Counted from the stretch's first letter, positions 14,461 through 22,866 are shown. The stretch: DNA of 23,030 nucleotides from Caldifarciminota bacterium (GCA_023127905.1 JAGMEZ010000138.1:1-23030); one strand, 5' to 3'. Notes: generated by a model not told the origin, from the letters alone. Program-made: numbers and translations.

Positions 14461-16320
14461 ATGGACGAAAATAACAAAACAAATGATGATCTAGCTAATA
14501 TTATATCTTCATTTGAAAAAAGAACACAACAAATCACTGAAGAACAAAGGGAATCAAGGGAACGGTTCGTTGTTGCCTTATCCGAGTTGAGCAGACAATA
14601 TGATCTTTTAAGAGAATGGACAGAAAAGAGTAATAAGGACCTCAAAGAATTTCTTTCACATCTTGGAGATACAGAGGAAAGCGGCGAATTACTTCAGGAA
14701 GTGAAGGCAATCAGTCAAACAATCGAGAACATATCCCAGGGAACAGATGATATAGCAAAAGTAATAGAAACCGAAATAAAACCACTATTCGACAAGATGA
14801 CGGAGCCAAAAGAAAGCAGCGAGCTGATAGGTGAGGTAAAAGATATTGGTGAGAAAATCGAAGAAATCTCACACCGAACTTCAGATATTACAAAAACTAT
14901 AGAAACTGAAACACAGGACTTTTTTGAAAAACTAAAGAACTTAAAAGAAAGTGATGAACTTCCAAAGGAAATTAATAATATTGGTGAAATGATCGCGCGG
15001 ATTCTTCAAGGATTTGAAAATATTACAAAATTATTGGATTCAGTCGACAATACAACAAAGAATTTCACAAAAGAGCTAAGTGATCTAAGAGCCTTTTCCT
15101 TCGAAATAAAGAATTCTATAACTTCATTCTTTCCAAGTGTTAATGAAAGTATTGAAAAATTACTAAAGGTACTCGAAGAAACAAATAATAACTCGCTTGT
15201 AAAACAGGATGAAATTTCGAAAAATCTCTTATCTAAAATTGACGATCTTTCTACTTCGATTAAAAACACCCTTTCAGTAATCAATGATAGTATCAACCCC
15301 CTTTTAGATAAAATTGAGAAAACACAATTTGAAACAACTGAAAAACAGTTAGCATCTTTTGAAAAAGTTGAAAAAGCAATCCTTTCAATGTCTGATGGAT
15401 TTGCATCAATACAAGACACCATCAAAAAAAGTTACGAGGTTATCGAAACACTTAGCAAAAAACAGGATGTTACCTCTGCTGTTATTGATAAAAGAGGTGA
15501 TGGTATTGAGAAGAAAATAGAGTTATTTAATGAATTATTCAAAACATTTACCAAATCGTTTACAGAACAAAATAATAAACTAAGTAAGTCAATTTCTGAG
15601 ATATTATCCACTTCAGAAAACTATATTAAACCTATTGAGAAAATTCTCATTGATAGTAACAATAACAGAAAAGAAGAATCGCAAAAGATGGTTGAAAAAC
15701 TCTCGGTTATACCCGATCGATTAAACACATATCTTGATTCAAACAAAGAAATACTTAATGCAATAAAAAATAGTGAATTAAGTATAGGAAATATTTCAAA
15801 ATCTATTGAGAATTTAACAAAAACCATAATAGAGAATGAGAAAAAGAAAGAAAAGAAAGAAATAATTGAAAGTGCCCAGAATCATCTAAGTAGAGGTGTT
15901 ATTTTGTTCTACAGAAGTTCTTTTGGTGCAGCGGAAAAAGAAATTAGAAAAGCAATCGAATTAAAAAGTGATTTTGCGGAAGCATATCTCAACCTTGGAA
16001 TGGTTCTTGGCGAGATAGGTAAGACTGAACAGGCAATCAAGAATATAAAAAAGTCACTCGAAATTGAACCCGGGCTCGAAGAAGCATACAACAATCTTGG
16101 AGCCATACAACTACGCGGTGAAAAGTATGAGGAAGCAGTTGAATCATTCAATGAGGCTATTAAATTAGGATTTAAATATCCTGTTCTTTACCTGAATATG
16201 GCACAAGCACTTATTGGGCTTGATAGAATTAATGAAGCAATTGATTTCCTCAAGAAGGTTACAGAGATTGACCCTACTAATGTCGAAGCAAAAGAAATCC
16301 TTTCAAAATATCACAAATGA
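14461..16320 (+). CDS. Coiled-coil protein with tandem 45-residue repeat and C-terminal TPRs
   Basis: A 619-residue protein rich in Glu, Lys, Ile, Ser and Asn. Residues about 1-460 are predicted long alpha-helical coiled coil in a pattern resembling the signalling stalk of methyl-accepting proteins or phage tape-measure proteins, but no membrane segment or conserved chemotaxis hairpin is visible. Three tandem 45-residue units begin at residues 73, 118 and 163. From about 472 to 607 there are four ordinary 34-residue TPRs (for example EAYLNLGMVLGEIGKTEQAI at 507-526, and EAYNNLGAIQ at 541-550). AAAAAGGAG upstream sets the start. It likely works with the giant TPR protein before it: the coiled coil could form a filament or oligomer and the TPRs a protein-docking site. 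The last codons overlap a possible 37-codon reading frame at ATGA. The family is not recognised. Confidence 0.85.
   Translation: MDENNKTNDDLANIISSFEKRTQQITEEQRESRERFVVALSELSRQYDLLREWTEKSNKDLKEFLSHLGDTEESGELLQEVKAISQTIENISQGTDDIAKVIETEIKPLFDKMTEPKESSELIGEVKDIGEKIEEISHRTSDITKTIETETQDFFEKLKNLKESDELPKEINNIGEMIARILQGFENITKLLDSVDNTTKNFTKELSDLRAFSFEIKNSITSFFPSVNESIEKLLKVLEETNNNSLVKQDEISKNLLSKIDDLSTSIKNTLSVINDSINPLLDKIEKTQFETTEKQLASFEKVEKAILSMSDGFASIQDTIKKSYEVIETLSKKQDVTSAVIDKRGDGIEKKIELFNELFKTFTKSFTEQNNKLSKSISEILSTSENYIKPIEKILIDSNNNRKEESQKMVEKLSVIPDRLNTYLDSNKEILNAIKNSELSIGNISKSIENLTKTIIENEKKKEKKEIIESAQNHLSRGVILFYRSSFGAAEKEIRKAIELKSDFAEAYLNLGMVLGEIGKTEQAIKNIKKSLEIEPGLEEAYNNLGAIQLRGEKYEEAVESFNEAIKLGFKYPVLYLNMAQALIGLDRINEAIDFLKKVTEIDPTNVEAKEILSKYHK
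14677..15081 (+). repeat. Three tandem 135-bp (45-residue) coding repeats
   Basis: Within the coiled-coil gene, units at 14677-14811, 14812-14946 and 14947-15081 encode proteins starting ES(G/S/D)EL and sharing (E)V-x-x-I-(S/G)-x-x-I-E-x-I and later D-(I)-(A/T)-K-x-I-E-T-E. Copies 1 and 2 are clearly alike; copy 3 has drifted, especially in its second half. The equal spacing without gaps indicates in-frame tandem duplication. Confidence 0.75.
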
Positions 16321-16430
16321 AATCAATAAGGAGTATACGAATTAAAAACCAGGGAATTGAAATTAGTGAAACAAATCGTTTACTGGATTTTTTTATAATG
16401 AATGTTTTTTTGGGAGGAAACCTTGGATAA
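16317..16430 (+). CDS. Possible 37-residue bridging peptide
   Basis: A small frame starts at the ATG inside the ATGA formed with the stop of the coiled-coil gene. It stays open for 37 codons, and its TAA at 16428-16430 falls just after the TTG start of the next gene. Both ends thus overlap neighbours as in translationally coupled operons. The peptide starts with basic residues (MKSIRSIRIK) and ends in a hydrophobic, Gly-rich tail (LLDFFIMNVFLGG). AAGGAG at 16328-16333 lies after the ATG, so initiation would depend on termination of the upstream gene. It may be a leader peptide or only chance openness between two genes; there is no family match. Confidence 0.3.
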   Translation: MKSIRSIRIKNQGIEISETNRLLDFFIMNVFLGGNLG

Positions 16431-16881
16431 TGTAATTGACAAATTAAAAAAAATAAGGAAAAAAGAATTAAAGGAATCTTCACCTCTTGACGACTTTTTT
16501 GAAGCAGAAGAGAAACCTGAAAATGAAAATACCAATGGAACTACATCAACTGAAGGTGGATTAGACATAACACCCCTTGGAAAATCAGCAAAAACGGAAG
16601 CTTACGTTGAAGCTAATAAAACAGTGGCAGAATCTTATGAAGGCAGAAAAAATCTCGATAAGGATCTAGCAAAAGGAATACGTGAATTATCTTTTGATGA
16701 GTTGGATTCCTCACCTGAAAACCGAGGAATGGAATCAGAAAGAGAGAAGGAAAAAATTGTAATTGAGATACAATCAAAGGAACCTGCTAAAGTAAAACAA
16801 ATAAAATTAATTATTGCCCTTCTCGACGCAGATCAATTTGAAGCAGCCCATCAAGAAATTGACAATTTAATCAGTTTATAA
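16423..16881 (+). CDS. Small charged protein of unknown function
   Basis: I do not recognise this 152-residue protein. The N-terminus is a basic helix (DNVIDKLKKIRKKEL). The middle (about 20-115) is polar, low in hydrophobics and probably disordered. The last 30 residues form a hydrophobic helical pair (VKQIKLIIALLDADQFEAAHQEI) that resembles half a TPR and could dock onto its TPR neighbours. The start is chosen as TTG 16423 because GGGAGG at 16412-16417 lies 5 bases upstream. An in-frame ATG at 16402 would add seven residues but has no ribosome binding site and sits on a TATAAT-like sequence at 16394-16399. No signal peptide or metal motif is seen. Confidence 0.65.
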   Translation: MDNVIDKLKKIRKKELKESSPLDDFFEAEEKPENENTNGTTSTEGGLDITPLGKSAKTEAYVEANKTVAESYEGRKNLDKDLAKGIRELSFDELDSSPENRGMESEREKEKIVIEIQSKEPAKVKQIKLIIALLDADQFEAAHQEIDNLISL

Positions 16882-16977
16882 AACAAAACTATACACCTTA
16901 ATGGGAATTAAAAACCATAAATCCTTTTTCTTCTCTTAATTTATAATTCTTGTGTCTTAAACTTACAAGGAATTCCG

Positions 16978-18324
16978 ATGATAGATAAACCAGCAATACA
17001 GAGTATTTTTGACTACATTTTTTCAAAAAGCAAAGCACATGAAACTCAAGTAACTTTTCATTGTGAGCTCTCCTACCTTACTCGTTTTGCAAATTCAATT
17101 ATCCATCAGAATGTGATGGAGAAAAACAACATATTATCTATTATAACAACAATTGGAAAAAAGACTGGTGAAGCAACAACAAATAGTCTAAAAAAATCTG
17201 ATATCCTTAATACCCTCAATAAATCTATTAAAATTGCAGAATGCGAGAAAGATAATCCAGATTACTGTGGTCTTCCACCAAAAGCAAGACATAAGAATAT
17301 ACATACATATTTCCGATCAACCCATTACTTCTCACATAAGAACAGAGCATGTATCGTCAGAGATATAATTCAATCAAGTAAACCGTTCAAATGTTTCGGT
17401 ACTTTCACAACAGGGGTAACTGAAATTGCTATTGGCAACAGCAAAAACCTTTTTTCATATAACCGTGGAACAGACTGTACACTTCGACTGACAATGAGAG
17501 GTAAGAATGGTTCAAGTTCAGGACAGTGTTCTAACAGGGATATTAAAAAACTTGACTTCTTCAGGCTTAGGAACGATGTCCATAAAAAGACCAGGATGGC
17601 ACAGAACCCCCAAAACATTAAAACAGGAAAATACTCTGTTGTTCTCACTCCTGAAGCAGCATCAGATATTCTTGGATTTCTTGGATTCTTTGGTTTTAAT
17701 TCTCTTTTACATTCTGAAGGTAGGAGCTGTCTTACAGGCACAGTTGGAAAGAAAATGTTTAGCAAAAAATTTACACTTCTTGATGATTCCTTTAATGAAA
17801 GAGGATTCGCTTTTCCTTTTGACTTCGAAGGTATGCCTAAGAAAAAATTGACACTTGTTGAAAAAGGAATCGTTAAGAACATAGTATATGATAGAATGAC
17901 TGCCCATAAAGCAGGAAAACGTTCAACTGGTCACTTTGTAAGATATGACACTGGTCCTATCCCTTTGCATCTTGTTGTGAAACAGGGACAATCATCTTTT
18001 GAAGAAATGATATGCAATACTGAGACAGGTATACTGATAACTTCATTTCACTATGTCAATATTGTTGAGCCAAAAAGTTTAACACTAACCGGTATGACAA
18101 GAAACGGAACCTTCATGATAAAACATGGAAAAATTGCTTATCCCGTAAAAAATCTGAGGTTTAATCAGAGTATCCTCGAAGCATTAAAGAATATTATAAC
18201 TATTTCAAGAGAAACCAGGCTGGTAGAAAGTGGTAATTCTTACAGTGCAAGATTTCCTGTGGGCTCTATTCTTCCCTTTATAGCCATTAAGGATTTTAGT
18301 TTCAACGGAATCACTAAGTTCTAA
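16978..18324 (+). CDS. pmbA: TldD/PmbA (TldE) family protein
   Basis: Member of the TldD/TldE metalloprotease family, known for processing microcin B17, CcdA and modified peptides, where TldD carries the zinc site and TldE/PmbA is the partner. The 448 residues show family features: an N-terminal ferredoxin-like region, TGKYSVVLTPEAASDIL near 216-232, a glycine-rich turn with GKKMFSKKFTLLDD near 257-270, the RGFAFPFDFEGMPKKKLTLVEKG region (275-297), STGHFVRYD near 316-324, and the C-terminal HYVN (358-361) and LTGMTRNGTFMIKHGK near 370-385. The TldD zinc motif HExxxH is not present; the corresponding place reads HSEGRS (245-250), so this is the TldE-like, probably non-zinc subunit. No TldD partner is encoded in the window. 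AAGGA precedes ATG. A TATAAT at 16942-16947 could be a -10 box but has no good -35. The stop overlaps the next start (TAATG). Confidence 0.85.
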   Translation: MIDKPAIQSIFDYIFSKSKAHETQVTFHCELSYLTRFANSIIHQNVMEKNNILSIITTIGKKTGEATTNSLKKSDILNTLNKSIKIAECEKDNPDYCGLPPKARHKNIHTYFRSTHYFSHKNRACIVRDIIQSSKPFKCFGTFTTGVTEIAIGNSKNLFSYNRGTDCTLRLTMRGKNGSSSGQCSNRDIKKLDFFRLRNDVHKKTRMAQNPQNIKTGKYSVVLTPEAASDILGFLGFFGFNSLLHSEGRSCLTGTVGKKMFSKKFTLLDDSFNERGFAFPFDFEGMPKKKLTLVEKGIVKNIVYDRMTAHKAGKRSTGHFVRYDTGPIPLHLVVKQGQSSFEEMICNTETGILITSFHYVNIVEPKSLTLTGMTRNGTFMIKHGKIAYPVKNLRFNQSILEALKNIITISRETRLVESGNSYSARFPVGSILPFIAIKDFSFNGITKF

Positions 18325-20903
18325 TGTATAATATTTTGCTTAGGCAGATAGAAGCAATCTGTCAGGAAGAAGGAAACTACATAACCCAATTAAGAAATGA
18401 AATAGCGAATAAAGAGCGCTATCTCAAAGATATCCAATTAATTAAACTTTTTGAAAATAAATTCAGAATACCAGATGATATTCTCAATTTCCTGATAAAA
18501 CACGGAACTCAACTATTCTTTGAATTCCCTCTAAAAGAAGAAAAAGACCATATCACATTTTTTAATAAGGTTTATAAAATAAAAAAATCCGAATCTCCCA
18601 TCAGTCAAGAATTTGATACATACAGGAATTTACTTGCTCATACCTACAGGAATGTTTTGAGAAATGAGCCAGAAGCAGCAGTTGTATTTGAAATTGGATA
18701 CTTAAACAAGGCTGGTGATTACATTGAAAATTTCCAAAAAAATGAATTTGTTGATACATTAGCACATGAGATACTGTTTATGAAAAATATAATTGATTTC
18801 TTAAGTAATATAAGAAAAGAGTTATCAAAAACCTATCCGATTCCAATTTCATTTTTCGAACGTTTTCTTGATAAATTCCCTTATGCTTCTATTTTAGAAC
18901 ATCCTATGGATGATTATTCTCCCCTTTTTCTATCGAGAGGTTTCCCTCTGCCTCTCTTCAATGCAGTACACAATCTTTTCATACAGTTCATTTCACATAA
19001 TCAAATTAGTGACATTATCAATGTAATAAGAAATAAAACACTTATAACCAATGAAGATATAAGAAAATGTAATTTCTCTAAATTCATTTTCCCTCAAAAC
19101 AAAGAAATTAACATTCTCTTAAAAATATTTAAAAACCAAGCAGAAAAAAGTGAGATTAAACTCGTTAAGGAAGATAGAGAATTTTCCCTTATGGACTATA
19201 GAGTTTCCGAACAAACTAAAAGAATTGTCAAAGAGAAAGGACAATCCATCTCAAACGCTATTGATGATAAAAATAAGAAATCGCTTATGGAATCCAGTTA
19301 CAGAATATCGAGAATACTTTCAGAGGTTGAAAAAACATGTTTAGACTATATATGGCACTTAAAAGACTTTTTTAATAAATCATACAATCTCAGCCAGAAA
19401 ATTGAATCTAACCTGTCACTAAAAAATATAACATTCGAGCAGCTAAAATCTATATTCGAGAAAGAAATTTACCACAATAAGGATGAAATTATCAGACGCG
19501 GCTTAGAATTCCTCAAAATTAAACCTTTTCTTGACATCATTCAGCCAAATATTGGCAGAATGGTTGTTCAAAGAACACTTGATTTGTACTATAGTGCAGA
19601 GAAAGGAGAGATAAAAAACGGAGAAAAAATTAAAGAAATTCTCCTGAATCTTCGAGAAAAAGGGAAGAGAAAATATCAACCAGATGCAAACAAAATTATC
19701 CAGAGATACAAAAATGCTGCAAATGAGATTCTTTTACCGCTATTAATTTGTGGTCTTCTTCAGAAAAACATTAAAGAGTGGCCAAAAGTAGATAAGATAC
19801 ACAAACTATCTCAAGCAAGAATTTGCAATGAGGTAAATTATTTTGGTTTCTATGGTATTCCAAAAGGTAAATTCTTTCACTTTTCAAAGAGTGGAAAGAT
19901 AAAGACCTATGAGAGTTCAATTGATAGTGAAACAATTGATAATTTGATCCCTATCTGTCTTAAACACTTCAAAAAGGTTATAACAGTGTTGATTTACGAC
20001 ATTAGGGGTTCAAGCTTCATGACCTTAAAGCTCCACAATGCAGAAAGAGAACAGATGATTATAAAAAACTTTCATTCAACAATGGCAAATATTGCAAAAG
20101 AATATGGTGCATTTCTCTTAAAAGATATCGGTGATGGCGGAATTATCTGGTTTGGGAAAAACTCAAAGGAACTATACAATTCAATATATCGTGAATCAAC
20201 AACAAAGAAATTTAAGAAATTACGGCATTCATTACTCAGTGAAGAAGGACTTTTCCTCCAGAGCTCGCCTAATAGCTCTGAGAAAGCAATACTATGTGCG
20301 ATTTCTATGATTAAAGCTGCTGAAAAATTTATAAAAGATAATTACATTAAATACAGAGATTGGTTTAGCGATATAAAAGAAAAAGAACTCATAGTAGAAG
20401 GAACCACATACACCCTACTCCCCCCCATGTTTCGCTCACTCTTTAGACTGGGAATTGGAATCTCAAGCGGTATACCATCACGAGATGTATCAATTGGACC
20501 GAATGCTTTCGGTGATCCTGATCTTAGAGGTGTGCTCGTCAACGAAGCAATGTTTCTCTCCGAGGGACGGGATCCAGAAAAATCGGTGATTCTTGTTGAC
20601 CACGATACAATTATGAATCTTTTGCTTAATACATCTAATTTCACATTTGGAAATACTGATTCCAATCTAACAAATAAGGAAGAGATGATGTCACGGGCTG
20701 CAGAAATTGTAAAAGACAAACTAAAAGGAGGGATTTTAAATTTTACTGGAAAAAACTTCATTGCTGAACCATATGAGATACTTTCACTTACCACTTTTAA
20801 AAGAGAAAAATATTCCCCCCTCACTATAAAAATTAATGAAGATGGAATTTTCTATAATGAACACGGAGAAAAGATAAAAATTCTCTATTTAATAAGAGCA
20901 TAA
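18324..20903 (+). CDS. Large protein with C-terminal class III nucleotidyl cyclase domain
   Basis: An 859-residue soluble protein. Residues 1 to about 545 are mostly alpha-helical and match no domain I know. Residues about 550-765 form a class III adenylate/guanylate cyclase homology domain: VLIYDIRGSS with metal Asp559, LLKDIGDGG with Lys600 (base-contacting position) and metal Asp604, LGIGISSGIP near 709-717, DLRGVLVNEA with Asn740, and SVILVDHDTI near 754-763. The 45-residue spacing of the two metal Asps fits the family. The transition-state Arg, normally four residues after the Asn, is Phe744, so activity may be altered or lost. Insertions of about 80 residues (615-695) enlarge the domain. 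Translation is coupled to pmbA by a 1-nt overlap, and the GGDEF gene follows after 7 bases. It could be a cAMP/cGMP synthase or a nucleotide-binding sensor. Confidence 0.78.
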   Translation: MYNILLRQIEAICQEEGNYITQLRNEIANKERYLKDIQLIKLFENKFRIPDDILNFLIKHGTQLFFEFPLKEEKDHITFFNKVYKIKKSESPISQEFDTYRNLLAHTYRNVLRNEPEAAVVFEIGYLNKAGDYIENFQKNEFVDTLAHEILFMKNIIDFLSNIRKELSKTYPIPISFFERFLDKFPYASILEHPMDDYSPLFLSRGFPLPLFNAVHNLFIQFISHNQISDIINVIRNKTLITNEDIRKCNFSKFIFPQNKEINILLKIFKNQAEKSEIKLVKEDREFSLMDYRVSEQTKRIVKEKGQSISNAIDDKNKKSLMESSYRISRILSEVEKTCLDYIWHLKDFFNKSYNLSQKIESNLSLKNITFEQLKSIFEKEIYHNKDEIIRRGLEFLKIKPFLDIIQPNIGRMVVQRTLDLYYSAEKGEIKNGEKIKEILLNLREKGKRKYQPDANKIIQRYKNAANEILLPLLICGLLQKNIKEWPKVDKIHKLSQARICNEVNYFGFYGIPKGKFFHFSKSGKIKTYESSIDSETIDNLIPICLKHFKKVITVLIYDIRGSSFMTLKLHNAEREQMIIKNFHSTMANIAKEYGAFLLKDIGDGGIIWFGKNSKELYNSIYRESTTKKFKKLRHSLLSEEGLFLQSSPNSSEKAILCAISMIKAAEKFIKDNYIKYRDWFSDIKEKELIVEGTTYTLLPPMFRSLFRLGIGISSGIPSRDVSIGPNAFGDPDLRGVLVNEAMFLSEGRDPEKSVILVDHDTIMNLLLNTSNFTFGNTDSNLTNKEEMMSRAAEIVKDKLKGGILNFTGKNFIAEPYEILSLTTFKREKYSPLTIKINEDGIFYNEHGEKIKILYLIRA

Positions 20904-20910
20904 TCAACAG

Positions 20911-22866
20911 ATGCAAGAACTCGGAAAAGTTTTAATCTGGACAAAAAAGACCAAAGTTCACGAAACACTCAACAAGGAGATTGAAAACTATAATTTTGTT
21001 AGAGCATCCTATAACGCAGAATTACTCGCTCTTGCAGCATTAAAAAAAACTGTTTTAATCCTTGTAGAAATTGAAACCTCAAATTTACAGTCAGAAATCC
21101 GAATTTTAAAAGACATTAGAAAACTTTCTTATGACGTTCCTATTGTAGTTTTTTCTTCCCACCTGTCTCCATATATCATTAATGAAATCCTTTCCCTTAA
21201 CATCTATGATTATCTCATCACTCCCCTCATTACCGATGATATAAAGCGGATTCTCAGCAATTTAGAGAGCGGAAAAAGGGGGATGGAGAACTATGGTCTC
21301 CTTTTCAATCTATCAGAGAAACTACAGCAGTTAACCATTGAAAACGAGATTATAAGACTTCTCAACACAACAATGGAACTCAATACTATTCTGGATATAA
21401 TTATCAAAAAATCAATAGAGTTGGTAAATGTTGAAGCCTCTTCAATCCTTCTTTTTAATGAAAAGAGAGATAGGTTAATTTTTAATGCAGTTTATGGTGA
21501 AAAAGCAAACGTAATAAAGGGAAAAAGTCTCAAACTCGGTCAAGGCATTGCTGGATGGGTTGCACAGAAAGGAAAATCCACAATTGTTAACGATGTTATG
21601 ACAGACAAACGATATTATAATGGTATTGATAAAATCTCAAAATTCAAGACACATTCAATCCTTTGTACACCAATAATGGCTGGAAAGATAATCCATGGTG
21701 TAATAGAATTGATCAATAAAAAGAAGGATCCGTTTAACCATGATGACCTTGAGAAGATAACGACACTCGCATCCTTTGCCGCCTTCGCCCTCAACAAGTC
21801 AAATTTGATTAAAACGGAGAGACGACGGGTGGAAGAAATAACGCTTCTTTTCGAAATAGGAACGTACCTTTCCGGTATGCTCAATCTTGAAGAATTATTA
21901 CAGAGAAGTTCACGTCTCATTAGACAAAGTTTTAATTTTTACTACATAGGTATTTCACTATTTAATCGTGAAGACGGTATTCTTGAACTCAAAAGCTTCG
22001 ACAGCGAAGAGAAAATGGAACCAAAAAGAAAGAAGGTCGCTTTTGACCAAGGTTATATGGGATGGGTTGTCCGACATGGAATTTCTATAAGGGTCGGGAA
22101 TGTACTAAACGACAACCGATACTTAAAAGGAATTGAAAGTGTACGATCTGAGATGGTTATCCCGCTAAAGCGGAAAGATACAATTCTTGGTGTTATTGAC
22201 ATCGGGAGTAAAAATTATAATGCATTCAATGACTCCGATCAGATGTTAACCGAACAAATTGCGCGACTTCTTTCAATAAGCATTGAGAACGCAATGCTTT
22301 ATAAAAAAGTAGGAAAACTTGCTATTACTGACGAGTTGACAGGATTATACAATGCGCGTTATTGCCATATTACTCTTGAGAACTTATCCAAGAAAAAAGA
22401 AAAGCCATTTTCAGTAATATTTCTTGACCTCGACTTTTTTAAACTTGTTAACGACCGATACGGTCATCAGATAGGCGGAAAACTCCTACATGAGGTAGGA
22501 AACTTAGTAAAATACGGAGCAGGAAGAAATGGAATAACAGTTCGCTATGGTGGAGACGAATATGCTGTGATTTCACCAGGAACAAAAAAGGACAAAGCCT
22601 TAAAGATTGCAGGAAATATTCTTAAATTAATAAACTCTGCTGTTTTCTTAAAGGATGAAAGCATAAATTATCATATTACAGCCAGTCTTGGTATTGCATC
22701 ATTTCCTGAAAATGCAGAAAATGGTGAACATGTTTTCATGTTAGCGGATAGAGCAATGTACTGGGTAAAAAATCATGGAAGGAATAACATTAAAATCTAC
22801 GATAGCGATGTAACCGTCCTATCAGATTATCCCTTATCAGGCAAACTGGGTGTGGACACACAATAG
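20911..22866 (+). CDS. Pseudo-receiver/GAF/GAF/GGDEF diguanylate cyclase
   Basis: A soluble 651-residue sensor protein that should make c-di-GMP from GTP. Residues about 5-120 resemble a response-regulator receiver, but the phosphoacceptor region reads LILVEIET (Glu53 for Asp) and the conserved Lys-Pro near the end is Thr-Pro (104-105), so it is likely not phosphorylated. Two GAF domains follow (about 150-300 with GQGIAGWVAQKGKSTIVNDV at 210-229, and about 320-462 with DQGYMGWVVRHGISIRVGNV at 379-398). The GGDEF domain spans about 468-632: DELTGLYNARY, FLDLDFFKLVNDRYGH with Asp506, RYGGDEY with active-site GGDEY at 547-551, ASLGIASFP, and ADRAMYWVK. The product-inhibition I-site RxxD is absent upstream of GGDEY. 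There is no clear Shine-Dalgarno sequence and a gap of only 7 bases from the cyclase-like gene, so it is in the same operon. The GAF ligands are unknown. Confidence 0.92.
   Translation: MQELGKVLIWTKKTKVHETLNKEIENYNFVRASYNAELLALAALKKTVLILVEIETSNLQSEIRILKDIRKLSYDVPIVVFSSHLSPYIINEILSLNIYDYLITPLITDDIKRILSNLESGKRGMENYGLLFNLSEKLQQLTIENEIIRLLNTTMELNTILDIIIKKSIELVNVEASSILLFNEKRDRLIFNAVYGEKANVIKGKSLKLGQGIAGWVAQKGKSTIVNDVMTDKRYYNGIDKISKFKTHSILCTPIMAGKIIHGVIELINKKKDPFNHDDLEKITTLASFAAFALNKSNLIKTERRRVEEITLLFEIGTYLSGMLNLEELLQRSSRLIRQSFNFYYIGISLFNREDGILELKSFDSEEKMEPKRKKVAFDQGYMGWVVRHGISIRVGNVLNDNRYLKGIESVRSEMVIPLKRKDTILGVIDIGSKNYNAFNDSDQMLTEQIARLLSISIENAMLYKKVGKLAITDELTGLYNARYCHITLENLSKKKEKPFSVIFLDLDFFKLVNDRYGHQIGGKLLHEVGNLVKYGAGRNGITVRYGGDEYAVISPGTKKDKALKIAGNILKLINSAVFLKDESINYHITASLGIASFPENAENGEHVFMLADRAMYWVKNHGRNNIKIYDSDVTVLSDYPLSGKLGVDTQ

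Noticed and set aside
15006..15425. 139-codon minus-strand open frame
   Set aside because: Antisense to the coiled-coil region; composition rich in Ser and Phe reflects the reverse complement of Glu/Lys-rich codons.
16339..16917. 13-base direct repeat GAATTAAAAACCA at 16339-16351 and 16905-16917 flanking the 152-aa gene
   Set aside because: In AT-rich sequence of this length exact 13-mers are expected by chance, and there is no inverted repeat or transposase to make it an insertion footprint.
17370..17882. 170-codon minus-strand open frame
   Set aside because: It lies entirely inside pmbA, which has clear family motifs on the + strand. No ribosome binding site or family resemblance; antisense shadow.
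20342..20824. 160-codon minus-strand open frame
   Set aside because: Antisense to the cyclase-homology domain, serine-rich as expected from the complementary strand; no protein-like motifs.
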